Source of the DNA: Herbiconiux aconitum
GTDB taxonomy: Bacteria > Actinomycetota > Actinomycetes > Actinomycetales > Microbacteriaceae
NCBI RefSeq assembly: GCF_024979235.1
Contig: NZ_JANLCM010000001.1
Location: 558,001-622,000 of the forward strand
Direction of reading: 5' to 3'
DNA length: 64,000 nt
Part shown: in pieces, positions 44,811 to 53,615 of the stretch
Layout of the letters: each line of letters begins with the position of its first letter
Position numbering within the stretch: position 1 is the stretch's first letter
Program-made: the position numbers and the translations under genes
The notes under the pieces: model-generated
Told to the model about the DNA's origin: nothing
Databases searched by the model: none
The model's input: only the letters and a program-made list of their open reading frames with translations

Positions 44811-45836
44811 TCACGCCGCCGAACGCTGCGCGACCGGCCGCCGCCGCAGTGCCGGGGCTCCGACCTCCGGCCCGCGGTAGACCATGTCCATGGCGCCGAC
44901 GCTCTCGCCCGGGGCGACGATGGCGTCGATACGGTCGAGGATGTCGTCTGACAACGAAACGTCGACCCCCGCGAGCGTGTCGTCGAGCTGCTCCATGGTG
45001 CGCGGACCGGCGATCGCCGAGGTGACGCCCGGATGAGCGATGGCGAACGCCATCGCGAGATGCGCGAGGCTGAGCCCCGCTTCCGCCGCCAGCGCGATGA
45101 GCTGCTCGACCACGGCGAGCCGCCGCTCGTCGCGGAAGTGATTCATCCCGGTGCGCGTGGAGCGGAAGACGTCGTTCTCCTGGCCCGCACGATACCTCCC
45201 GGTCAGCGTTCCGCCGGCGAGCGGACTGTAGACGAGCGTGCCCATGCCGTAGCGCTGCGCGACCGGAAGGATCTCCCGCTCGATCTCCCGGTCGAGGATC
45301 GAGTAGTTGGGCTGCTCGGTGCGGAAGCGTTCGAAACCGCGGCGTTCCGACATCCACTGCGCTTCGACGATCTCCGACCCCCGCATCGACGACGAGCCGA
45401 TCGCCCGCACCTTTCCCTGCCGCACGAGGTCGGTCAGCGCCGAGAGCGTCTCGTCGATGTCGGTTTCCGGATCGGGTCGGTGCAGCTGATACAGGTCGAT
45501 GTAGTCGGTCTGAAGGTTGCGGAGTGATCGCTCCACGGCCTGCACGATCCATCGGCGTGAAGCGCCGCGGTGGTTGACGTCGTCATCGACGGGCCCCCAG
45601 AACTTGGTCGCCAGCACGACGTCGTCGCGGCGACCTCTGAGTGCCTCGCCGACGACCTGCTCCGAGTCGCCGTAGCGGTCGGCCGTGTCGACGAAATTGA
45701 TGCCGCCGTCGAGCGCGCGATGGATGATGCGGATGGCCTCCTGCCGATCAGGATTCCCCATCTGGCCCAGCATCATCGCGCCGAGCGCGAACGGGGTGAC
45801 CTTGATGCCGGTGCGGCCGAGAGTTCGGTACTGCAT
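44811..45836 (-). CDS. Aldo/keto reductase, probably TetR-regulated
   Basis: A 341-residue NADPH-dependent oxidoreductase of the YghZ/Tas-like branch. MQYRTLGRTGIKVTPFALGA opens the barrel, and the tetrad is FVDTADRYGDSE (Asp, Tyr), LATKFWGP (Lys) and LYQLHRPDP (His). SPLAGGTLTGRY and AIAGPRTMEQLDDTL are the cofactor segments. GGAGGAG precedes ATG 45836. It diverges from a TetR gene across three palindromes (45877-45963), so it is almost certainly repressed by that protein until an electrophile or similar ligand appears. Confidence 0.9.
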   Translation of the reverse strand: MQYRTLGRTGIKVTPFALGAMMLGQMGNPDRQEAIRIIHRALDGGINFVDTADRYGDSEQVVGEALRGRRDDVVLATKFWGPVDDDVNHRGASRRWIVQAVERSLRNLQTDYIDLYQLHRPDPETDIDETLSALTDLVRQGKVRAIGSSSMRGSEIVEAQWMSERRGFERFRTEQPNYSILDREIEREILPVAQRYGMGTLVYSPLAGGTLTGRYRAGQENDVFRSTRTGMNHFRDERRLAVVEQLIALAAEAGLSLAHLAMAFAIAHPGVTSAIAGPRTMEQLDDTLAGVDVSLSDDILDRIDAIVAPGESVGAMDMVYRGPEVGAPALRRRPVAQRSAA

Positions 45837-45876
45837 GTTGTCTCCTCCGGGAGATCGTCTTATGATCATCAGGATT

Positions 45877-45963
45877 CGGAACGTCATTCCGGATAGATGA
45901 CCAGCTCTTAACCGGAACATTGTTCCGCTTGTCAGCTCGACGATACACGGAACAGCGTTCCGT
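45877..45963. promoter_or_regulatory. Three evenly spaced TetR operators
   Basis: CGGAA-N5-TTCCG (45877-45891), CGGAACA-T-TGTTCCG (45913-45927) and ACGGAAC-N3-GTTCCGT (45947-45963) are three palindromes sharing CGGAAC...GTTCCG. Their centres are 36 and 35 bp apart. They fill the region between the divergent aldo/keto reductase and TetR genes. Confidence 0.85.
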
Positions 45964-45980
45964 TACAAGAGGATGCCCGC

Positions 45981-46562
45981 ATGCCGTCTCCCGAGAGCGC
46001 CGAACCGCGCCGGATGCGCGCCGACGCCCGCCAGAACGTCGACGCCCTGCTCGACGCGGCGAAAGACGTCTTCGCGGAGTCGGGGGTCGACGCCCCCGTG
46101 CGCACCGTCGCCGAACGAGCCGGCGTGGGGGTCGGCACGCTCTACCGTCACTTCCCTCAGCGATCAGACCTCATCTCCGCCGTGTTCCGCCGCGAAATGG
46201 ACGCCTGCGTCGACGCGGCCGTCGAGATCGAGGCCGCGTATCCCCCTGGCGAGGCTCTCGATCGCTGGGTCATGAGGTACACGCAGTTCGTCGCGACGAA
46301 ACGCGGACTTTCGGCGGCTCTGCACTCGGGCGATTCCGCGTACGAGCCGCTCGCCGGGTACTTCTCCACCCGCCTCGTTCCGACGCTGAGCCGTCTGCTG
46401 GAGTCGGCACGTGACGCCGGCGAGCAGATCGCGCCCGTCTCGCCGCACGAGTTCCTCGGGGCGGTCGCCGATCTCTGCCACAGCGGCGCACGGTCGAGCG
46501 CCGAAGCGTCGGGCCGAGCCGAGCGGATGGTCGGCCTCCTGCTGGCCGGGCTCCGCGCGTAG
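45981..46562 (+). CDS. TetR-family transcriptional repressor
   Basis: A 193-residue regulator: DNA-binding domain at residues 14-62 (NVDALLDAAKDVFAESGV, GVGVGTLYRHFPQRSDLI) and a helical ligand domain ending in a SBP-like C-terminal region (SPHEFLGAVADLCHSG). AGAGGA precedes the ATG. It sits 18 bases after the third palindrome, so it represses itself and the divergent aldo/keto reductase. This pairing is common for reductases of reactive carbonyls and quinones; the inducer is not known. Confidence 0.92.
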   Translation: MPSPESAEPRRMRADARQNVDALLDAAKDVFAESGVDAPVRTVAERAGVGVGTLYRHFPQRSDLISAVFRREMDACVDAAVEIEAAYPPGEALDRWVMRYTQFVATKRGLSAALHSGDSAYEPLAGYFSTRLVPTLSRLLESARDAGEQIAPVSPHEFLGAVADLCHSGARSSAEASGRAERMVGLLLAGLRA

Positions 46563-46564
46563 CC

Positions 46565-46927
46565 TCAGGAACCGGGAGCGCTGCCGGGGCCGGCCTCCAT
46601 CACGTGCATCACCGCGCACTGCGCGAACGGCAGCCACTGATCTGCCTCGGCCACCGGGATGCTCACCCAGTCCTTGAACGGACGCCCCTTGCCCGACGGG
46701 TCGAACAGCTCCGCGCCCGGCACGAGAAGCGCCCCCTCGTGCTCCGGGGTCGCCGCACCGAGCTTGAAGCCGACGCTGTCACCGTTGAGGCACGCGAACA
46801 TCGTGCCCTCACGGGTGAGGATGGGGCGCCCCATCATGCGCGAGCGGGCGATGGCGGGGTCGCCGAGTTCGGCGGCGAGCAGGTCCCAGCGTTCGAGCGC
46901 CTCTTCCGAGTTGATCGGTGCGGCCAT
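46565..46927 (-). CDS. TfoX/YjbR-like small protein
   Basis: A 120-residue protein resembling the N-terminal domain of TfoX/Sxy: ARSRMMGRPILTREGTMFAC, VGFKLGAATPEH and KGRPFKDWVSIP. AGGAGG lies upstream of ATG 46927. There is no C-terminal helix-hairpin domain, so a competence role should not be assumed. Its stop is two bases from the convergent TetR stop. It may be co-transcribed with purM, which ends 27 bases upstream of its start. Confidence 0.65.
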   Translation of the reverse strand: MAAPINSEEALERWDLLAAELGDPAIARSRMMGRPILTREGTMFACLNGDSVGFKLGAATPEHEGALLVPGAELFDPSGKGRPFKDWVSIPVAEADQWLPFAQCAVMHVMEAGPGSAPGS

Positions 46928-46954
46928 CGGGTCCTCCTGCGCGCTCCGGCCCGG

Positions 46955-48058
46955 TCAGCCGGCCGCGTACTCCCCGACGAGGCGCACGGCGCCGCCGTCG
47001 ACGCCCTTGGCGCCCTGCTCGAAGCCCTCGAACGAACGGGCAGCGGTCGACACCGTGCCCACCTGCCAGGTCGGGATGCCCTCGGCCTCGATCGCCGCGG
47101 TGACGGCCGCCGCCTGGGTGGCCGAGACGACGGCGAAGAATCCGATGCCGAGGTTCCAGGTGGCCTCGCTGCTCTCGAGGGAGGCGCCGGCGATCGACGA
47201 CAGCACGCGGAAGACCGGGGAGGGCGACCAGGTCGATCGGTCGACCTCCACCCACGAACCGCGGGGCAGCACGCGCGCGAGGTTCGCCGCGATGCCGCCG
47301 CCGGTGACGTGCGAGAGGGAATGGATGGCGCCGGAGAGCGCCGGGGCGGCCAGCACGCGCACGAGGGGGCCGGTGTACAACCGGGTGGGCTCGAGCAGCA
47401 CTTCGCCGACCACGCCGCCGAACTCGGCCGAGACGGAGTCGTAGGCCAGCCCGGCATCGGCCAGGATCTTGCGCACCAGGGAGTAGCCGTTGGAGTGCAG
47501 CCCCGACGAGGCGAGGGCCAACACCACGTCGCCATCGCGCACCCGCTCGGCACCGAGCACCGCATCCGATTCCACAGCACCCACCGCAGCGCCGGCCACG
47601 TCGTAGTCGTCGAGGCCCATGAGCCCCGGATGCTCGGCCGTCTCGCCGCCGACCAGCGCGGTTCCGGTCGCGGAGCAGGCCCGCGCGATGCCGGCGACGA
47701 TGGTGGCGATGCGCTCGGGTACGACGCGGCCGCACGCGATGTAGTCGGTCATGAACAGCGGTTTCGCCCCCACCACCACGATGTCGTCGACCACCATGCC
47801 CACCAGGTCTTGCCCGATGGTGTCGTGCTTGTCGAGGGCCTGGGCGATGGCGACCTTGGTGCCCACGCCGTCGGTCGAGGTGGCGAGCAGCGGATGCGCG
47901 AAACCCTTCAGCGCCGACACGTCGAAGAGTCCGGCGAAGCCGCCCACCCCGCCCAGCACTTCAGGGCCATGGGTGCGCTGCACCGCCGCCTTCATCAACT
48001 CGACCGCGCGGTCGCCCGCTTCGGTGTCGACTCCGGCTTCGGCGTAACTGTTGCTCAT
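46955..48058 (-). CDS. purM: Phosphoribosylformylglycinamidine cyclo-ligase (AIR synthase)
   Basis: A 367-residue enzyme closing the imidazole ring (FGAM to AIR, with ATP). SYAEAGVDTEAGDRAVELMK is the N-terminus, VGGFAGLFDVSALK and STDGVGTKVAIAQ bind substrate and ATP, and GGETAEHPGLMG and HVTGGGIAANLARVLP are family signatures. GAGAAT six bases upstream of the ATG on the minus strand may serve a leaderless message. purM usually adjoins purF; here they diverge and are 10 kb apart. Confidence 0.96.
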   Translation of the reverse strand: MSNSYAEAGVDTEAGDRAVELMKAAVQRTHGPEVLGGVGGFAGLFDVSALKGFAHPLLATSTDGVGTKVAIAQALDKHDTIGQDLVGMVVDDIVVVGAKPLFMTDYIACGRVVPERIATIVAGIARACSATGTALVGGETAEHPGLMGLDDYDVAGAAVGAVESDAVLGAERVRDGDVVLALASSGLHSNGYSLVRKILADAGLAYDSVSAEFGGVVGEVLLEPTRLYTGPLVRVLAAPALSGAIHSLSHVTGGGIAANLARVLPRGSWVEVDRSTWSPSPVFRVLSSIAGASLESSEATWNLGIGFFAVVSATQAAAVTAAIEAEGIPTWQVGTVSTAARSFEGFEQGAKGVDGGAVRLVGEYAAG

Positions 48059-48125
48059 GCGTCCATTCTCGCGGACGCGGGCCGGATGCGCCGACCCGGC
48101 CCGCGCATCCGCCGCCGCATCCGGC

Positions 48126-50522
48126 TCACCAGGCGCAGGACACCAGGTTCTGCACCGCCGGGCTGAGCGAGTTCGGGCCGCCGAGCAGTGTCACCTTCGT
48201 GGCGCCGAGCGTCGCGACGTCCGCCAGCACACCGCGCGGCACGCAGTCGCCGGGCACCACGTAGAGCGGGCCGTCGGTCTTGCCGGCCAGCACCCCACCC
48301 GCGAGGGCGTCGGGGAAGTTCAGCCCCGTGGCGAGGTAGACGGTGGTGGCCGAGGTGAACGCCGAACGGTTCAGGTTGATCGACGCCTGGAAGCGGTCGG
48401 AGCCCGCCACCCGATCCACCGTCGCGGGGATTCCCGTGCGCAGCGAGTTCTCGAGCCCGGTCGACACGGAGTTGGTGCCGCCGACGACGGTCAGCGAGTT
48501 CGTGCCGAGGGCCTTGAACATCGAGATGGTGGAGCTGTCGGCCGTCGGGGCGGGGCCGTAGACCAAGGTCACCGGCTCGCCCTTCGATCCAGCGGCGCCG
48601 CCCGCGGAGAGAGCGTCGGGAAAGTTGGCGCCGGTCGCGGCGTAGGCGTGCGTGGAACCGGTGTCGAACGCCGACTCGACCACGTTGCGGCTGGCCTCGT
48701 ATCGGTCGGCCCCGGAGAGCCGCTCGACCTCCGCGTCGGGAACCAGGTTTTTCAACGTCTCCTCGACCCCGGCGTTCACCGAAGCGGTTCCACCGACGAT
48801 GACCACACGATCCGGATCGAGCGAGGAGATCTTGTCGGCCACGTTCTGCGGCACGCTGTCGGGCCACACCAGCAGCAAGGGCCCGCCCTGCTTCACGGCA
48901 GCGGGGCCGGCGCTCAGCGCATCCGGGTAATTGAGGCCGGTGGCCACGTAGACGACCGGCGCCGTGGTGGGGTAGGCCTTGTCGGCGATGGACACGGCCA
49001 CGTCGAAGCGGGTGGCACCCTCGATGCGGTCGACGGTGGGGCGGTCGGCGACCTGGAAGGTGCCCGTCGTCGTTCCCGACTTGTCGGTTCCGCTGCCGTA
49101 GCTGGCATACATGCTGAAGCTGTGCGATCCGTTCGCCAGGTCGGGCGCGATGTTCGCCGACCACGTGGCGTTGGCCGCCACCGGGATCGTGTACTCGTGG
49201 CTGCCGTCGACGGTCAGGTGCACGGTGAAGCGGGTGCCGCCGCTCGGCAGGTAGCCGGTGGCCTGGTTGCCGCGGTAGAGCGGCACGCCGCCGCCGATGG
49301 TGCTGCTGGTGGGCTTGGCGACCTCGACCGCGAACTCGAAGTTCGGCTCGACGTCGAGCACGGATTCGTAGACCGAGTCGATGGGCACGCTGGCCGTCTC
49401 CTGGCCGGGCTCGTTGCAGTTGCTCTGGTAGCTTCCGGCAGAGAGCAGGCCCACTGCATAGTTGCCCGAAACCACCGCGCCGCCACTGTCGCCGGGCAGC
49501 GCGCACATGCCCGAGATGTAGGAGTTGATCTGGTGGTCGTCGACGTCGACCACCGCGTCGACGTAATCCACGGTGCCGCAGGTCCAGCCCGTGGTGCTGC
49601 CCGACTTGCAGATGACCTGACCGACTGTGGTCTTGGTGTAGTCGCGCACGGTGATGGGGGTTCCCGAGGTCACGGGGCCCTGGTTGTTGTTCCACGTGCC
49701 GACCGCAGGACGGAGCGTCCAGTCACCGCTAGGCGAGTAGACGCTGGCGTCGTAGCCGTTGCCGAGGTAAGCCGAGCCGCTTACGGGGGAAGCGAGGAAG
49801 GCACCGGCGTAGTACGGCCCACCGGGTGCGCTCTGCATCAATTCGTAGACCGAGCCGCCCGATGAGGAGGAGGGCTCGTAGCAGTGCCCCGCGGTCAGGA
49901 ACTGCCGCGAGGCGTTCGTCTTGTCGCGGCCGTTGAACCCGACCGAGCAACGGTATCCGCCATCGCCGAACGGCGTGTAGTAGCCCTGGCCGCCGACGAG
50001 GTCTTTCAGGAACGAGAAGTCGCTGGGCCCGGTGGTGCGCTCGGCTGCCGCGCCGATCTCGGCGGTGGCGCCCACGGCTTCGACGGCCGGGATCTCGGCG
50101 TCGGAGCCGACGGTCACCACGAGCTGCGTGCCCTCCATCCGCGAGGCGAGCACGGAAGTGCCGGATGCGTTCAACTCGTCCACGACGTCGGCGGCGGTCG
50201 CTGCGGCCTCGGCGCGGGCGAGGTACTCCTCGGGCGAGATGCTCAGATCGGCCTGGATCGCGTCGGCGAGCTCGACCGGCAGCACGGCGGCATCGGCCGC
50301 GTAGGCCTGGAGCGGGTAGTCGCCCATCACGATCGGGGAATCGGGGGTCGGCTCGGGCTGCGGATCGGTCTCACCGGTGGGCGTCGTCGACACCGCTGCC
50401 GAGGCATCCGCGTCGCTCCGCTGCAGGGCCTGCGCACTGAGCGGAACGGAAACGGATGCGCCGAGCACGACGGCGACGGTGAGCGCGCCCAGCAGGCTGG
50501 CGCGATGGGTTCTGCGGGACAC
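48126..50522 (-). CDS. Secreted S1-family serine protease with cell-wall-binding repeats
   Basis: A 798-residue exported protein. The signal peptide (residues 1-33) is followed by a propeptide-like region (about 60-160, DLSISPEEYLARAEAA, as in alpha-lytic-type proteases). The trypsin-like domain (about 165-380) has His in LTAGHCYEP, Asp in GNGYDASVY and Ser in ALPGDSGGAV. An Ig-like spacer follows (about 395-485), then three CWB2 repeats (from about 492, each with RIEGATRFDVA, RLSGADRYEAS or RVAGSDRFQAS). CWB2 repeats hold proteins on the cell wall, so this is a wall-attached extracellular protease that matures by self-cleavage. Confidence 0.88.
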   Translation of the reverse strand: MSRRTHRASLLGALTVAVVLGASVSVPLSAQALQRSDADASAAVSTTPTGETDPQPEPTPDSPIVMGDYPLQAYAADAAVLPVELADAIQADLSISPEEYLARAEAAATAADVVDELNASGTSVLASRMEGTQLVVTVGSDAEIPAVEAVGATAEIGAAAERTTGPSDFSFLKDLVGGQGYYTPFGDGGYRCSVGFNGRDKTNASRQFLTAGHCYEPSSSSGGSVYELMQSAPGGPYYAGAFLASPVSGSAYLGNGYDASVYSPSGDWTLRPAVGTWNNNQGPVTSGTPITVRDYTKTTVGQVICKSGSTTGWTCGTVDYVDAVVDVDDHQINSYISGMCALPGDSGGAVVSGNYAVGLLSAGSYQSNCNEPGQETASVPIDSVYESVLDVEPNFEFAVEVAKPTSSTIGGGVPLYRGNQATGYLPSGGTRFTVHLTVDGSHEYTIPVAANATWSANIAPDLANGSHSFSMYASYGSGTDKSGTTTGTFQVADRPTVDRIEGATRFDVAVSIADKAYPTTAPVVYVATGLNYPDALSAGPAAVKQGGPLLLVWPDSVPQNVADKISSLDPDRVVIVGGTASVNAGVEETLKNLVPDAEVERLSGADRYEASRNVVESAFDTGSTHAYAATGANFPDALSAGGAAGSKGEPVTLVYGPAPTADSSTISMFKALGTNSLTVVGGTNSVSTGLENSLRTGIPATVDRVAGSDRFQASINLNRSAFTSATTVYLATGLNFPDALAGGVLAGKTDGPLYVVPGDCVPRGVLADVATLGATKVTLLGGPNSLSPAVQNLVSCAW

Positions 50523-50676
50523 AGGAGCCTCTCGGTCGTGAGGACCGAGAGCGGGAGTCGCTTCCCGGGGTCGACGTCGTCAGTGACGCGCGAGTCCCCC
50601 GGCTCGGATCGGCCTCATCCTATCCACAACGCGTGTCGAACAGACAACTCGCCGACACCACGCCCGCGGGATCCGG

Positions 50677-51471
50677 TCACGGCAGGATGGCGTCGACGTA
50701 GCCGCCGTCGACACGGAGCGCGCCGCCCGTGGTCGCGGAGGCGAACGGCGAGGCGAGGTAGGTGACCATGTTCGCGATCTCCTCGGGCTCGATCAGCCGC
50801 TGGATGAGCGACTGCGGGCGGTGCAGACGCATGAACTCGCGCTGCGCCTGCTCCCACGGGAGCTCACGATCGACGAGTTCGTAGACGAAGTCCTCCACGC
50901 CCTCGGTATGGGTGGGACCTGCGATGACCGAGTTGACGGTGACACCCGATCCGGCTGCCGCTTTGGCGAAACCGCGTGAGACGCCGAGAAGAGCGGTCTT
51001 CGAGACGCCGTAGTGGATCATCTCCACCGGCGTGACGATGGCCGAGTCGCTCGCGATGTACTGGATGCGCCCCCAACCCCGCTCCATCATGCCCGGGAGG
51101 AAGGCGCGGGTGAGGCGCACGGCCGAGAGCACGTTCACCTCGAAGTAACGGCGCCACTCGTCGTCGCTGATCTCGAGCGGGGCCTTGGAGCCGAAGATGC
51201 CGAGGTTGTTGACGAGGATGTCGACCACGGGCAAGGCGGCGACGAGGTGCGCCACCTCCGTCTCGTCGGACACGTCACCCACCGCCCGGGTGACCCGGGA
51301 GGCCGGGTGCGCCTCGAGGATCGCGATGCGGGCGCGCTCGACACTCTCGGCCGAGCGTCCGTTCACGGCGACCTCCGCTCCGGCGGCAGCGAGCTGCTTC
51401 GCGATCGCGAGTCCGATGCCCTGGGTGGAGCCGGTGACGAGGGCCACCTTGCCGGTGAGGTCGATCTGCAT
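50677..51471 (-). CDS. Short-chain dehydrogenase/reductase
   Basis: A 264-residue classical SDR. The cofactor loop is VTGSTQGIGLA (TGxxxGIG), LVNNLGIFG is the NNxG motif, catalytic Ser lies in IASDSAIV and Tyr/Lys in HYGVSKTAL. GGALRVDGGYVD near the C-terminus is typical. NGRS after the second strand suggests NADP+. It has conventional upstream sequence (GAAAGGAAACCTCC). It stands alone between the protease and the export operon. Substrate unknown. Confidence 0.9.
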   Translation of the reverse strand: MQIDLTGKVALVTGSTQGIGLAIAKQLAAAGAEVAVNGRSAESVERARIAILEAHPASRVTRAVGDVSDETEVAHLVAALPVVDILVNNLGIFGSKAPLEISDDEWRRYFEVNVLSAVRLTRAFLPGMMERGWGRIQYIASDSAIVTPVEMIHYGVSKTALLGVSRGFAKAAAGSGVTVNSVIAGPTHTEGVEDFVYELVDRELPWEQAQREFMRLHRPQSLIQRLIEPEEIANMVTYLASPFASATTGGALRVDGGYVDAILP

Positions 51472-51566
51472 GGAGGTTTCCTTCGAAAGGGGGATGTGCT
51501 TCCAGGCTAGTTCGACCCCTCCCCACTCGCACGCGCCGTCACCACGACGCGCGAGCGCAGGAGGGT

Positions 51567-53615
51567 TCAGGTCAGCGCGAGGGTGGGACCCCCCATCTGG
51601 AAGGAGTGGCCCGATCCGGGAACGACCGTGACCGTCGGGCCGCTGCCGCCGAGTTCCGTGAGGCCCCCGCCCGATTCGCCGGAGTCGTCGCTGGGGATCT
51701 CGGCGCCGACATCCGCCAGCACCACCGTGTCGCCCTCGGTCAGTCCCGAGGTGATCTCGGTGCGCTCGGCGCCCATCGCACCGATCTCGACCGCTGTCGA
51801 CTGCGGAGATCCGTCGACCATCAGATCGACCGTGTAGTCCGACCCGGAGCGGTGAACGGCCGAGGTCGGCACGGTCAGCACGTCGCCCTCGGAGGCGATT
51901 GCGACCGTGGCCCGGGCAGAGGCGCCGTTCAGCAGCGGCGCCTCTGTCGGGTCGAGGGCGATGGTGACCTCATAGCTCGGGGTGGAGGAGTCCTCCGAGA
52001 CATTCAGCACACCGATCGCACTCACGGTGCCGGTGACGGTGGTGCCGGAGCTCGGAAGGTCGACTGATGCCTTCTGTCCGGCAGCGAGAGCACTCACCTT
52101 CGCGAGGGTGACGGTCGACTCCACGACGAACCCGTCATCGCCGATGATCGAGATGACGGCGGTGGTGGAGCCCGCGGTCACGGTGTCGCCGACCGCCAGG
52201 CCGACCGCGGCGACCGTGCCCGCGATGGGGCTGGTGAGGGTCGCCATCGCCAGCTTCTGCCGGGCGAGAGCGAGGTCGGCGGTGGCCAGGTCGATCTGCG
52301 CCTGGTCGGCGACGATCGTCTCAGCGGTGATGGTGGTGGATGCGCCGGTGTCGATGCCCGCGCCGCCGGAGCCCGCGTCGGGTTCGGCGACGGTGGGGGT
52401 GGAAGTGGAGGTGAAGGAGGCCAGAACGATCGTCCCTCCCGTGGAGGCACCGTCGGCGACGGCGGCGGCCGGTTCGGCGGCTGCCGGGGCGGCGCTGGGG
52501 GTGGGAGTGGGGGTGGGAGTGGGGGTGGCCGAGCCGGAGCCCGAGGTGCCGGCGACTGCTGCCTGCAGGGAGGCGACGGCCGCGTCGAGCGCGTCCATGA
52601 GCGGGGTCAACGCGGACTGCGCATCGTTCACCTGCGACTGCTCGGTCTGCACCTCGGTGATCGCCGACTGGCAGGCGGCGAGATCGGCCTTGATGGCGTC
52701 GAGCGCGGCTTGGTCGTCGGCGGACCCGCCGTCGTCGGCCCCGGGATCGGTGCCTTCAGTTCCGTCGGTGCCTTCAGTTCCGTCGGTGCCTTCACCACCG
52801 CCGTCACCACCGGTGAGCTCGTCGATCGTGGCTTCGAGGAAGGGCCGGCAGGTCTCGTCGGAGGCGGCGATCGTCTCCTGCGTGGCAGCCAGAGCGGCCG
52901 ACGCCGTCGAGTACTGGGCGAGCACCGCCTCTTGAGCGGCGGTGACGGCATCGACCGCGGCCTGGATGGCGGCCTGATCGGGCCCGCCTGCGCCGCCGCC
53001 CGAGTCTCCGTCGCCGGGGTCGTCGGTGCCGCCACCCGGAGCGGTTCCGCCGCCGGGAGCCGCTCCACCTCCGGGAGCCGAGCCCGATCCGCCCGCATCC
53101 GGCGCCGTCATGCCGTCGGGCGCGCCACCCGTGGCGCCGGTGTCGGGCACGCCCGACGAATCCGACGAACCACCCGACGCCTGGGTCTCGAGGTCGTCGG
53201 CGAGACGTTCTTCTGCCTTCGTCACCGCATCCTGGGCGGAGTCGACCGCATCCTGCAGGTCACCGGTGTCGAGGGTGGCGAGTTGCTGACCTGCGGTGAC
53301 GGTGTCACCGACCTTCACCGAGACGGCGTCGACGGCGCCACCGACGTGGAAGGCCGAGTCACGACGCGTCGCCGAGGCGACCGTGCCGCTCAGGGAGAGC
53401 TGCTGGTCGACCGAGCCGTTCTCGGCAGAGGCCGTGCGGTATTCGGCACCCGAGCCCTGCGTGAGTGCGAACACCGCTCCCCCGCCGAACGCGCAGAGCA
53501 CGACGGTGGTGATGCTGACGGCCAGGATGCGCTTGGTGCGCCGCCGCCGTGCTGCGAGTCGCTTGGGCGACAGGGGCTCGGCGTCGGGTGCGGGTCGGCG
53601 GGTGCGGCGGGCCAT
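51567..53615 (-). CDS. HlyD/MacA-type adaptor protein (second adaptor of the export operon)
   Basis: A 682-residue adaptor anchored by one N-terminal helix (about residues 32-52, ILAVSITTVVLCAFGGGAVF). It has a split lipoyl domain (VDAVSVKVGDTVTAGQQLAT; LTSPIAGTVAAVGLAVGDTV) around a very long central region (about 115-430) with coiled-coil stretches, Gly/Pro/Asp-rich spacers and tandem TEGTDG and TPTP repeats. Beta-barrel and membrane-proximal domains follow. Its ATG shares one base with the stop of the lipoprotein gene. It should bridge the ABC permease to the outer envelope. Twice the size of the first adaptor. Confidence 0.85.
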   Translation of the reverse strand: MARRTRRPAPDAEPLSPKRLAARRRRTKRILAVSITTVVLCAFGGGAVFALTQGSGAEYRTASAENGSVDQQLSLSGTVASATRRDSAFHVGGAVDAVSVKVGDTVTAGQQLATLDTGDLQDAVDSAQDAVTKAEERLADDLETQASGGSSDSSGVPDTGATGGAPDGMTAPDAGGSGSAPGGGAAPGGGTAPGGGTDDPGDGDSGGGAGGPDQAAIQAAVDAVTAAQEAVLAQYSTASAALAATQETIAASDETCRPFLEATIDELTGGDGGGEGTDGTEGTDGTEGTDPGADDGGSADDQAALDAIKADLAACQSAITEVQTEQSQVNDAQSALTPLMDALDAAVASLQAAVAGTSGSGSATPTPTPTPTPSAAPAAAEPAAAVADGASTGGTIVLASFTSTSTPTVAEPDAGSGGAGIDTGASTTITAETIVADQAQIDLATADLALARQKLAMATLTSPIAGTVAAVGLAVGDTVTAGSTTAVISIIGDDGFVVESTVTLAKVSALAAGQKASVDLPSSGTTVTGTVSAIGVLNVSEDSSTPSYEVTIALDPTEAPLLNGASARATVAIASEGDVLTVPTSAVHRSGSDYTVDLMVDGSPQSTAVEIGAMGAERTEITSGLTEGDTVVLADVGAEIPSDDSGESGGGLTELGGSGPTVTVVPGSGHSFQMGGPTLALT
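52498..52794 (-). repeat. Internal tandem repeats in the adaptor gene
   Basis: An 18-bp unit (CGGTGCCTTCAGTTCCGT on the plus strand) is repeated 2.6 times at 52748-52794, encoding TEGTDG repeats. A GTGGGAGTGGGG-type run near 52498-52530 encodes alternating Thr-Pro. Both are linker slippage products. Confidence 0.8.

Noticed and set aside
52498..52794. Tandem repeats in the adaptor gene as a CRISPR-like array
   Set aside because: The units are directly adjacent, without spacers, and keep the reading frame of the protein.
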